This document shows positions 1-7,163 of a stretch of DNA of 64,000 nt, in pieces (position 1 is the stretch's first letter; each line of letters opens with the position of its first letter). The stretch covers positions 1-64,000 of the forward strand of contig NZ_CP020556.1 in the NCBI RefSeq assembly GCF_002080455.1, in the 5' to 3' direction. The position numbers and the translations under genes were made by a program. The stretch comes from Streptomyces sp. Sge12. Its GTDB lineage: Bacteria > Actinomycetota > Actinomycetes > Streptomycetales > Streptomycetaceae. Under the pieces are notes generated by a model. That model saw nothing but the letters and a program-made list of their open reading frames with translations, did no database searches and was not told where the DNA came from.

Positions 1-320
1 CGGATGGCCTGAACAAAATTGCCGCGCAGAAGGGCGGCAAGATGATCACGCGTTCCACGGTCAACCGGGCCGTCCAGGCGCTGTGCGGTTACAACTGGGT
101 GGAGAAGGCCGGCAACGGCCGGATCCAGATCAACGTGCGCCTGTGGTTCCACGGCAGCAGCACGGCCCAGCAGGAAGTACTGGCCGAGATCGCCGACCGG
201 CACGACCACGACGCCGAAGAGTTCCCGTACGCGGTCGGACCGCAGGGAGCACATCAGGAGGAGTTGGACCTCGGCTTCGAGGCCGAGGAGAGCTATCGCG
301 CTAGGAGGCGTACCGGGTGA
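1..320 (+). CDS. Partial winged-helix protein, 5' end outside window
   Basis: The reading frame is open from base 3 and ends at TGA 318-320, so the gene begins upstream of the window. About 105 residues are visible. A run of polar and hydrophobic residues around 'MITRSTVNRAVQAL' followed by a glycine-containing turn and a beta-strand pair (VEKAGNGRIQINVRLWF) looks like the recognition helix and wing of a winged-helix DNA-binding fold, as in MarR/replication-type helix-turn-helix proteins. The C-terminal 40 residues are acidic. The next gene (372) is a similar short winged-helix protein, which suggests a pair of plasmid- or element-borne DNA-binding proteins. The exact role (replication or regulation) cannot be told. 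Confidence 0.6.
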   Translation, partial: DGLNKIAAQKGGKMITRSTVNRAVQALCGYNWVEKAGNGRIQINVRLWFHGSSTAQQEVLAEIADRHDHDAEEFPYAVGPQGAHQEELDLGFEAEESYRARRRTG

Positions 321-371
321 TAGTGCTGCCATGCCCCTGCGCGGGCGTCCGCTCACGAGGAAGGCTGTTCC

Positions 372-788
372 ATGGCTAACGTCATGTCTCCGATCATCGC
401 GGAGCGCATCTGGGCCCTGCCGCTGTCGGGGTCTGCCGTCAAGTTCCTCCAGTACCTCGTCTCCCGCAGCGACTTCGGGGGAGCCCTGCCCGTCCGGCAG
501 AAGGACATGGCCGCCGAGTACAGGGTCACCCCGCAGGCGGTCAGTGGGCTGATGGCGCCCTTGTGCGAGCTGAACATCGTGCTCAGGCCGCGCAGCGAGG
601 AGCGCAACGGCAACTCCTACCGCCTCCATCCGCTCGCGGCGAAGTACGAGAGCCCCGAGAGCATGGAGGCGGCGTTCCGCGCGGCCCTCATCCGCATCCA
701 GGCGGGGGACCTGCCCAACCTGAAGCTGCCGACGTACCACCAGGCCCCGCCGGCCCCGACCGGCAGGCCGAAGCTGCAGGTCGCCTGA
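372..788 (+). CDS. Winged-helix DNA-binding protein, MarR/IclR-like fold
   Basis: 138 aa, with a good ribosome site (GAGGAAGG) about 6 bases before ATG 372. Residues 15-75 read as a winged helix-turn-helix: a first helix ending in FLQYLVSR, a second helix with KDMAAEY, a recognition helix with TPQAVSGLMAPL, and a basic wing (RPRSEERNGNSYRL). The C-terminal third is proline-rich without a recognisable domain. It lies 52 bases after another winged-helix gene in the same direction and is followed by a strong hairpin, so the two probably form the end of one transcription unit. Small proteins of this type are common on actinomycete plasmids. I do not assign a specific target. Confidence 0.7.
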   Translation: MANVMSPIIAERIWALPLSGSAVKFLQYLVSRSDFGGALPVRQKDMAAEYRVTPQAVSGLMAPLCELNIVLRPRSEERNGNSYRLHPLAAKYESPESMEAAFRAALIRIQAGDLPNLKLPTYHQAPPAPTGRPKLQVA

Positions 789-815
789 AGGCTGGTTGCC
801 GTCTCTGCGGACAAG

Positions 816-848
816 CGAAGGGCCCCCACCACTGGTGGGGGCCCTTCG
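816..848 (+). terminator. Rho-independent-type hairpin after the winged-helix gene
   Basis: Perfect inverted repeat with arms of about 15 bases (CGAAGGGCCCCCACC and its complement) and almost no loop, starting 27 bases after the stop codon at 788. It lacks a T run, as is usual for terminators in very GC-rich actinomycetes. Confidence 0.8.
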
Positions 849-963
849 TGCCTGAGTAACTCGGTGTCCCCAGTATATTCGCCGCGGTCCGGATGCGGGC
901 ATCGGTGTACGTCGCAACCATGTTCCGTGTCGGGAGCCTGCGGTTGAACGGAGCAGAGATGTC

Positions 964-1374
964 AGTGCGGGCGCCGATCCGGCCCGTACCTCCCTGCTCT
1001 GCCTCTTCCACGACAGCCAGGAGACGCGCGTCGGCGACATTCCGCACATCGGCCGGCGCTACCTGCGCGCCGCCTCCAACCAGGAGGTCGCCACGGACCA
1101 GGTCTCGGCTGCGCACCCGGCTGTCCGGTCGGGGGTCCAGTCTGCCGTCGACGAGTACGAGGACGGCACCACGCCGGAGGCGATCGTCGCCCGGGACGCC
1201 GACAAGCTGGAATGCCTGATCCAGGCCGTGGAATACCGGGAGCAGGGCTACGCGCTCACCCAGAACTGGATCGACACCAGCCTGGGCAGCCTCAAGACGG
1301 ACTCGGCGAAGGCCCTGGCGGACGCCGCCCTCTCCATGACCTCCCTGGAGTGGCAGCAGACGTACTTGCGCTGA
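964..1374 (+). pseudogene. HD-domain hydrolase remnant, 5' truncated
   Basis: A frame ending at TGA 1372-1374 encodes about 135 residues of an HD-domain phosphohydrolase (YfbR/HDDC2-like): 'CLFHDSQETRVGDIPH' carries the paired His-Asp of the HD motif, and 'VARDADKLECLIQAVEY' carries the second conserved Asp region. The N-terminal helices with the first metal-binding His, and any start codon in this frame, are missing; homology stops at about base 964. The frame is not opened by ATG or GTG at a sensible place, so I call it a decayed gene. The C-terminus (EWQQTYLR) looks natural, so the loss is at the 5' end, next to the terminator of the preceding gene. Confidence 0.65.
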
Positions 1375-1655
1375 CCGCGCGACCCAGTAGCAGACGCGGT
1401 CGGCGAAGACCTGGTCGTCGCAGTGCGGAGGCGCGGTGACGAGGACCGCCGGGCGGCGAGGTCCTGGCTCGCGGGCGCGGCCGCGCCTCGACGCGGGCCG
1501 CTTCCCGGCTGGCATCGTGGACGCCGCAGCCCGCCCGGAGGCCCTTCGCACGTCGTCCCGGGCGGGTCTTCCAGGACGCCGTGCACGCTCGGTGGTCCGT
1601 CCGCCTGACCCGCACCCCCGCGGGACCGAAAGCGGCTCGCGCGTCTCTCCGACGG

Positions 1656-2509
1656 TCAGCCGCCGAAGGCGCCCTGGCAGAAAGCCGGGTCTGCGGCCAG
1701 GCTCCGGTGGGTGACGCCGATCCAGCTGTTGGGGCGCTCGCTCAGTGAGCTGGCTGCGCTGTCGAGCAGGTGGGCGCGAACGGCGTCGGCTCCGCCGCGG
1801 GCCAGAAGGAGTCGGAGCAGTCCGCGGATTTCGCCGATGTACCGGTTGGCCTGGTTGGCGTAGGTTTTGCGGAGGTTGAACAGCTTGAAGTGTTGCGGGC
1901 GCGGTTGGTCAGGACCTGGTCCCAGCTGTCCGGTGGGGAGATGTAGAACTCCAGCCGTACGGAGCCGTCCTCGTGGATCACCCTGGCGGCGAGCCACGGC
2001 TCGCTGTCGATGTGGTCGAAGTACGGGTGGAGAGGCAGCTCCTCAGCCCGGGTGGCCTTCGTGTCGCCTTTGACCTTGTTGCAGTCCGAGCAGGCCGGTA
2101 TGAGGTTGAGCGGGTCCACGCACAGGGCTGGGTAGCTGCTCTTGGGCATGAAGTGGTCGAGCTGGCTGACCGTGCCGTGCCCGCACAGCGGGCACGTGTG
2201 TTCGGGGGCGGACATCAGCTCGTCGTAGATGGCCCGGCCGGGGCCGCCCTTGACCATGCCGTTCTCGTACAGCCAGGTGACGACCTTCTCGTCCTGGCCG
2301 ATGCCGGGGATCTGGAACGCCTCGGGCCTGAGGCCGTGCAGGGATCCCGCGGCGGCGCCGCTCCGGTATGCCTCGCCGGCCGCCTCGACGGCGTCGGCGG
2401 CCGCGATCAGGCGGGTGCGGCGCTTTTGGGCGCCCATCTCCCTGGTGCGGGAGATGCAGGCCTCGTAGCTGTCCCGGGCGCCGTGTCGTGGCCGGCCCAG
2501 GGGCCACAT
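1656..2509 (-). pseudogene. ptuB: PtuB-like HNH endonuclease (Septu), one frameshift
   Basis: About 284 codons on the minus strand, ATG at 2509 overlapping the ptuA stop (TGATG). The middle holds a CPLC zinc knuckle, then QLDHFMPKSSYPAL and NLIPACSDCNKVKG, the HNH/His-Me finger pattern of Septu and retron-associated PtuB nucleases. These proteins cut nucleic acid when the partner ATPase is activated by phage infection. The frame breaks near 1893-1897, where one C seems missing from a CGCCCGC run; the product continues in another frame to TGA at 1656-1658. The missing base could be a true mutation or a sequencing indel. The assignment rests on the HNH motif plus the neighbouring ATPase. Confidence 0.7.
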
Positions 2510-4055
2510 CAGCTGTCCTCGCCCGCGGCCTTGTCCGCCAGGAGGATCCGAACGAGACCCTTGGCTTCCCCGCCGAGCTGGCCGCCGAAGCGGTCCAGGA
2601 CGTCTTGGTAGCTGTCCAGCTCGGCGACGGCTTGCTGGATGACGGCGTGGAAGCCGGATTCCTGGACCTCGAGGCCGAAGACCTCGTGGGTGAGGACTCC
2701 CACGTTCTCCCGAAGGTCTCCATGCTGGGCCGTTCGGCTCGCAGGCGGCCCCACCGGCTGAGTTTCCAGACGCAGGAGCGGGGGACCTCCTGGAGCACGA
2801 CGGGGGAGTGCGTGGCGACGATGGCGATGCCGTTGCGGTCGGCGAGGAGTTGCGAGAGCGTCCTGACGAAGGCGGAGAGCAGTGGCGGGTGGAGGTGGCT
2901 CTCCGGCTCGTCGAGGAGGACCAGGGTCTGCTCGACGACGAGTTCAACGAGACGGGTGAGGGTGAGTAGCACGATCGCGTGGCCGGAGCTCAGTTCCGAG
3001 AACACGCGGTGAGGGGTTTCGTGGGAAAAGTCGTCCGGGTCCGTGCTGCTCATGTAGTCGACGAGCCCGGGAACGCTGCCCGTGGCGAATGCCGGGTCGG
3101 TCATCAGCGCGTCGACTGCATTGGCCCAACGCTGGGTTCTGCCGGTCGCCTGGATGACTGCCAGGCTTCCGGTGAATTCGGCAGCCAGGTCCGTGTGCGA
3201 CTTTCGCTCGCTGTGGTCGCCGGCCCTGATGTGCAGGCCGACGTACTCGAAGGAGAGGTTGCCGTCCGGGCTCACGTCGGTGAAGCCGGAGAAGGGGTCG
3301 AAGGCGCTGAAGCAGACGGAGACGACGTTCCTCGGCACCCCCATGGTCACGCCGACCGGGGGCTCGCAGAGGGTGAAGGTGCCGTCGGCTTCTGTGGAGC
3401 CGACGCGGACCGCTGCGCGGGCGATCCGCTTGAGCAGGGTGGTCTTGCCGACGCCGTTGCGTCCGATCAGGACGTGGACGTTGCTGGGGGGTGTGGAACC
3501 CGGATCGGCCTTGAAGTCGAGTGTCGAGCTTACGTACGCCTGCTCGGTGGGCGTGGTGTAGGCGAAGTGGTAGCCGAGCAGGCGGTCGCCGCCGGCCGCG
3601 ATTCGCCTGAACTGCATGACCACGGTGCTTTCGGAGATGTGGCGGAGCAGGGAGGCGGGGGTGACCTCGTGCTCCATCGCCACGGCGAAGGCTTCCCGGC
3701 TGAAGGCGATGTCGGACAGGGCTTTCAGGATGGAGGCGCGTCGTTCGGTGCCGAGCCGGGCGATGTTGGCGTAGTAGGTGTCGTCCTGTCCGACCGAGAA
3801 CCAGTGGTGTGGCCGGCTTTCGTCGTCCAGTGCCGAGTACCGGCCGGGCTGAAGGGCGCGGTTCCCCGGTTGCTGGTGGGTGCTGCCGATCTTGACGGTG
3901 CCGAGTCGCCGGGGAGGCTGGTTGTCTTCCTCGCGGATGTGCAGCTCGTAGGTGGTGCGGTAGCCGCGGTCGTGGGTGTTGACGGGGGTGAGGACGAGAC
4001 CCGCCGGCCCCTCGTCGGACGGGGGCCCGGAGACGCTGCTGACCTCGATGAACAC
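2509..4055 (-). pseudogene. ptuA: PtuA-like AAA/ABC-type ATPase (Septu), one frameshift
   Basis: About 515 codons from GTG 4055 (ribosome site GGAGGGG 5 bases upstream). Residues 198-206 are a Walker A (GRNGVGKTT), 353-359 an ABC-like signature (SELSSGH), 378-385 a Walker B (LVLLDEPE), and His416 the H-loop. This is the PtuA/SMC-like ATPase layout, and the gene is followed without a gap by the HNH gene, as in Septu defence systems where PtuA and PtuB form one complex. After METFG near 2709-2712 the frame shifts by one base in a GGGAG run, then runs on to TGA 2509-2511. The rest of the gene looks unselected against, so a sequencing indel or very recent mutation is possible. An operator-like promoter lies at 4120-4137. 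Confidence 0.75.
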
Positions 4056-4119
4056 CGGCGCCCCTCCGCATTCTTGTCGTGCTCGGACCCCTGAACCCTA
4101 TCCCGCCCCTCCCACCATC

Positions 4120-4137
4120 AAGTTACCTGTAACAGAC
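4120..4137 (-). promoter_or_regulatory. GTTACxxGTAAC operator/promoter upstream of ptuA
   Basis: Read on the minus strand this is CTGTTACAGGTAACTT. It contains a perfect GTTAC/GTAAC palindrome fused to TAACTT, which fits a -10 hexamer. The same sequence recurs facing the opposite way at 4237-4254 and directly before the genes at 5036 and 57656. The predicted start of transcription lies about 55-60 bases before the GTG of ptuA. Confidence 0.55.
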
Positions 4138-4236
4138 ATCCACCACCCTCTCACCGCAACTGGCCCGGCCCCGCCCCGCGCCGTACCCCTGGGTACCGGA
4201 CCTTGGTACACCGCGGGCAGGGGAGTGGGGGTTCTG

Positions 4237-4254
4237 GTCTGTTACAAGTAACTT
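4237..4254 (+). promoter_or_regulatory. GTTACxxGTAAC operator/promoter, divergent copy
   Basis: GTCTGTTACAAGTAACTT matches the complement of the site at 4120-4137 at 17 of 18 positions. The two sites point outward, one toward ptuA and one toward the 4318 gene, so they form a divergent regulatory region of about 135 bases between them. Confidence 0.55.
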
Positions 4255-4317
4255 CTAGTTTCACTCAGGCGGGTCCGCGCGATTGCCGGTTATCCTCGGC
4301 GCTCCCAGCCTGGACAC

Positions 4318-5007
4318 ATGGACAAGCCCTCGCCCGAGCCGCCAACGCCCACACACGCATGGCTCGGCTGGCTGCTGCAGACCTGGACGCCGATCGTCAC
4401 CAGCCTGGTGGCACTGGGCTTCTCCATCTACAACTTCGTGCTCATCAAGCCGCCCAAGGTCGAGGTATGGCTGCCCCACATCGTGCGCATGGGGCAGCAC
4501 AGCAACCGCGCCTACTTCGTCGTGCAGCCGACCATCACCGCTCCGACCAAGTCCGAGGACGTGGAGATCATCACGGAAGTGGAACTCAAGCTGGAGCCCC
4601 GGAGCCCTTCCGATCACCCTGATCGCCCGCAGTTCTGGTGGGACGAGCTGGTCAACTTTGAGGCCCCGCCCAAGGAGGCATTCGAGCATGCCGCCGACCC
4701 CGCCGCCATCGTGATCGCCCAGGAGAAACCCCAGCAGCCCTTCTTCAGCTTTGTGGCAGAGCGCTGGGGCTTCAAGCCGGGCGAGTACAGGGGAAGCCTG
4801 ACACTGCATCGGCGTAGCGACAAGAAGAATCCCATCGTCCAAACCTTCTGCCTCTCAATCTCCGGGAAAGACCTCGAGGAGTTCCGTCAAAAAGCGGAAA
4901 CGGAATGGCCGTGGTACGCCTTCCGAAACGACGACCCGAGCGGCAAGCAGAAGAACAAGGGCACCGGGCGTCCCTCCGACTGCTACATCCGGTGGGACGG
5001 ATACTGA
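4318..5007 (+). CDS. Hypothetical single-TM protein beside the Septu-like pair
   Basis: 229 aa from ATG 4318; I see no strong ribosome site, and an earlier start is not available in frame. Residues 16-37 (WLGWLLQTWTPIVTSLVALGFS) form one membrane segment near the N-terminus. The rest is soluble, with WWDEL and several aromatic-rich strands, and should lie on one side of the membrane as a sensor- or effector-like domain; I recognise no family. It is divergent from the ptuA-like gene and shares the GTTACxxGTAAC promoter motif with it and with the next gene, which is the best hint that the three genes act together. Function unknown. Confidence 0.65.
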   Translation: MDKPSPEPPTPTHAWLGWLLQTWTPIVTSLVALGFSIYNFVLIKPPKVEVWLPHIVRMGQHSNRAYFVVQPTITAPTKSEDVEIITEVELKLEPRSPSDHPDRPQFWWDELVNFEAPPKEAFEHAADPAAIVIAQEKPQQPFFSFVAERWGFKPGEYRGSLTLHRRSDKKNPIVQTFCLSISGKDLEEFRQKAETEWPWYAFRNDDPSGKQKNKGTGRPSDCYIRWDGY

Positions 5008-5015
5008 GCTCCGGT

Positions 5016-5030
5016 CTTACAGGTAACTTG
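5016..5030 (+). promoter_or_regulatory. TTACAGGTAACTT promoter/operator, leaderless context
   Basis: CTTACAGGTAACTTG ends six bases before ATG 5036. If TAACTT is the -10 box, transcription would begin at or next to the A of the ATG, so the gene would have a leaderless mRNA. The identical arrangement occurs before the paralog at 57656. Confidence 0.55.
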
Positions 5031-5035
5031 GCCAC

Positions 5036-5908
5036 ATGGATCGCGACGTCGCAGCCCTGGTCGAGGAGTGGCTGGCCGGCCCGAACTCCGAGGCGAACGG
5101 ATACTTCGGCTACCAGGCCCTCGAGCACTACCGGCCCGCCCTCCTGCACTGGCTCACCGTCGGCTGCGGCCTCGACGGCCGCCCGGACCCCGACGCGTAC
5201 CTGCAACCCACCCCCATGGCCCTGCAGAACTGGGCCATCGGCTACGCCACCGCGGCCCGCTCCCGCGACGCCGCCTGCGGAGCCGTCCGCTCCTTCTACC
5301 GCTGGGCCCAGACCCCCGCGGCCGACGGCGGACCCGCCCTCGTGCCGCCCGGCACCGCCAAGTCGCTCCAGTTCCAGCACGGCGGAAACTTCGCCGCCGG
5401 CCTGCCCGGCCGCGACCTCCTCACCCCCGACCAATGCCGCTGGCTCGCCCAGGCCGCCGACCGCTACACCGGCACCCACCGCGAAGGCCCCCACCGCGCC
5501 CGCGCACTCATCTACCTCTGCCTCAACCACTACCTCTGGGCCCGCCACCACGAAGACGACATCCTGCGCCCCGGCCAGATCACCGCCATGCGCCTGACCG
5601 GACGCCACCGCGAACAGCACCGCACCACCTGGGACGTCCCCCAGAAGAACGCCGCCTCCGACGCCACCCGACTCCAGCCCGTCCACCACGACGCCGTACG
5701 CGCCATCGATGAATACCTCCCACACCGCGCCGCCGCCCGCCACGACGCCGGCCACCTCTTCACCACCATCAACGGCCGCCCCCTCGAACCCCAGAGCCTC
5801 ATCCGCATCCTGCGCGCCGTCGCAGCCACCCACCCTGACCTCGGAGAAGCTGCCCCTAGCCTCTCCGCAGATGCCGTCACCCACTCGCCCGGCGTACCTG
5901 CCAGCTGA
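5036..5908 (+). CDS. Tyrosine-recombinase-like protein lacking the catalytic tail
   Basis: 290 aa. The first 120 residues resemble the SAM-like core-binding domain of site-specific recombinases, and residues 135-270 (LLTPDQCRWLAQAADRYTG, RPGQITAMRL, TRLQPVHHDAVRAIDEYLP) the start of the catalytic domain. The Arg of the TGLR motif, the HxxRHT box and the Tyr are not present: the protein stops at LSADAVTHSPGVPAS, where HxLRHT is expected. The paralog at 57656 ends the same way and is about 90% identical by eye, so the loss is not a recent truncation. I infer a DNA-binding protein derived from a recombinase, perhaps the regulator at the shared TTACAGGTAACTT motif. No ribosome site is seen; the mRNA is probably leaderless. 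Confidence 0.65.
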   Translation: MDRDVAALVEEWLAGPNSEANGYFGYQALEHYRPALLHWLTVGCGLDGRPDPDAYLQPTPMALQNWAIGYATAARSRDAACGAVRSFYRWAQTPAADGGPALVPPGTAKSLQFQHGGNFAAGLPGRDLLTPDQCRWLAQAADRYTGTHREGPHRARALIYLCLNHYLWARHHEDDILRPGQITAMRLTGRHREQHRTTWDVPQKNAASDATRLQPVHHDAVRAIDEYLPHRAAARHDAGHLFTTINGRPLEPQSLIRILRAVAATHPDLGEAAPSLSADAVTHSPGVPAS

Positions 5909-6011
5909 CCAACGTTCCGCTCGTACCTGGTACAGAGACCGAGGAGGCGGAATCTGCTGCGGCAGTCGGGGCGCTGGTTCTACGGTGTCCAGATCAGCGC
6001 GATCATGCGTC

Positions 6012-6365
6012 ATGTACATAGGGGTGGGTGCAGCGGATATTCCTCTGGTGGATGCGGTGGCCGCGGTACGCGACGAACTGCTGTCGGCGGCGGCTCAGGT
6101 CGGGGAGGATCCTGGGGTGGTGTTCGCGGTGGGGCCGGTGGAGATGGAGTTCGAGGTCGAACTGCGGGCGGACGCGAAGGCGAAGGCCGGGTTCAAGCTG
6201 TGGGCGGTCGGTGCCGAGGCCGAGGCCGGGCTGTCTCGTGGGCGCACGCACCGAGTGTCGTTCACCCTCACCCCTAAGACGGCGAGCGGCGGTGATCTGC
6301 TGGTACATGCCACGCGGCCTCGCCAGTCCGGCCCCGGGGACACCTCACAGCGCATCGAGGGCTGA
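6012..6365 (+). CDS. Trypsin-co-occurring domain protein (trypco2)
   Basis: 118 codons from ATG 6012; a GTG at 6024 is an alternative start. The sequence IPLVDAVAAVRDEL, an acidic FAVGPVEMEFEVELRAD strand pair, and GRTHRVSFTLTPK are the trypco2 pattern (CU044-type). Known members sit immediately before trypsin-like protease/STAND/TPR genes in predicted conflict systems. Here the partner has been lost: only a 26-codon ghost of its N-terminus remains at 6441. The second copy, 17921-18270, is about 75% identical and stands before an intact partner. Both copies share an upstream CTACGGTGTCCA block (5981-5992 here), probably part of the promoter. Confidence 0.8.
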   Translation: MYIGVGAADIPLVDAVAAVRDELLSAAAQVGEDPGVVFAVGPVEMEFEVELRADAKAKAGFKLWAVGAEAEAGLSRGRTHRVSFTLTPKTASGGDLLVHATRPRQSGPGDTSQRIEG

Positions 6366-6367
6366 TT

Positions 6368-6408
6368 CCCCCGGCCCGGCGGAGGATCCCCGTTCGCCGG
6401 GCCGGGGG
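6368..6408 (+). terminator. GC hairpin after trypco2
   Basis: Arms CCCCCGGCCCGGCG (6368-6381) and its exact complement (6395-6408) start three bases after the trypco2 stop. Confidence 0.7.
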
Positions 6409-6440
6409 AGCTTGCGTCGGACAAGGCCAGGGAGGGCTTG

Positions 6441-6518
6441 GTGGAGCAGCGACGTGTGGTCGGCGTGACCGGGTCGGGGTACGCCGTCGGTGGGCGGGTC
6501 GTGAGAAGGCCGCGATGA
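6441..6518 (+). pseudogene. Ghost of a trypsin-STAND-TPR gene N-terminus
   Basis: From GTG 6441, with ribosome site GGGAGGG, 26 codons read VEQRRVVGVTGSGYAVGGRVV and then a stop. This matches the first 30 residues of the protease at 18322 (MEQLRVAAVTG...GSGYAVGGRLV) except for a few missing residues. The catalytic His and everything after it are gone. The following 80 bases carry a short unrelated open stretch of unknown origin. The ghost shows that the trypco2 gene at 6012 once had a protease partner. Confidence 0.6.
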
Positions 6519-6752
6519 AACCCGCGCGCTGACCTGCGGATCATTCCACACAGCCGACCCGGACAAGACCGTGGAAATCACCCTCGCCTGCACGGCGCGT
6601 CTCAAGGCACCAGGAAGAGTGACTGGTCGGCGCAGGGGGACTCGGTAGACGACGGCTTTCTGCGAGGCACTGTGGAGGAATGACCGCGGCTGAGATGCTG
6701 TCCTCCTCCGACAGCGTCTTGCGGACGCCAACTCAGCTGAGGGGAGCCGCTG

Positions 6753-7163
6753 ATGACGGTCTTAGAAGGGTGTCTTTGGGGGCTGCTGGGCGCGGCGCTC
6801 ATCGAGGGCCTGGACCTCTACACCGCGATCCACACCACCGACGGCTGGCCCTGGAAGAAGAAGGGCGAGCCGGCGTTCGCACCGTACGCGGTCGCCGTGA
6901 TCATCAGGCTGGGTGTGGGGATGGGGCTGACCGCGGCCTTCGCCGCGTCGGGGCAGGTGGCCGGCCCCCTAGCCGCCCTCACCATAGGGATCGCCGCTCC
7001 CAAGATCCTGCAGCAGCTGGCCAAGCAAGGGCTATCCCATCCGGCGGTTACCGCCCCACCTGTAGAGCCTGGGGCGCTTGTGCCGGCGCCCGGTACTTCC
7101 GCTCATCAGGCGGCGGCTCCGGAGATGACCACGCCTCAGGGAGGGCAGATCGGTGCACTCTGA
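6753..7163 (+). CDS. Small membrane protein, hypothetical
   Basis: 136 aa from ATG 6753, ribosome site GAGGGGAG nine bases upstream. The first 85 residues contain three hydrophobic stretches (residues 5-18 VLEGCLWGLLGAAL-like, 45-68 AVAVIIRLGVGMGLTAAF, 72-86 GPLAALTIGIAAP), followed by a soluble Pro/Ala-rich tail. The 3' end overlaps the next gene by 11 bases, so the two are probably translated together. I do not recognise the family. Confidence 0.65.
   Translation: MTVLEGCLWGLLGAALIEGLDLYTAIHTTDGWPWKKKGEPAFAPYAVAVIIRLGVGMGLTAAFAASGQVAGPLAALTIGIAAPKILQQLAKQGLSHPAVTAPPVEPGALVPAPGTSAHQAAAPEMTTPQGGQIGAL

Noticed and set aside
4772..6019. Minus-strand 415-codon frame, and its equivalent at 57485-58504
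   Set aside because: Gly/Val-rich antisense of the recombinase-like genes, caused by GC bias at third codon positions.
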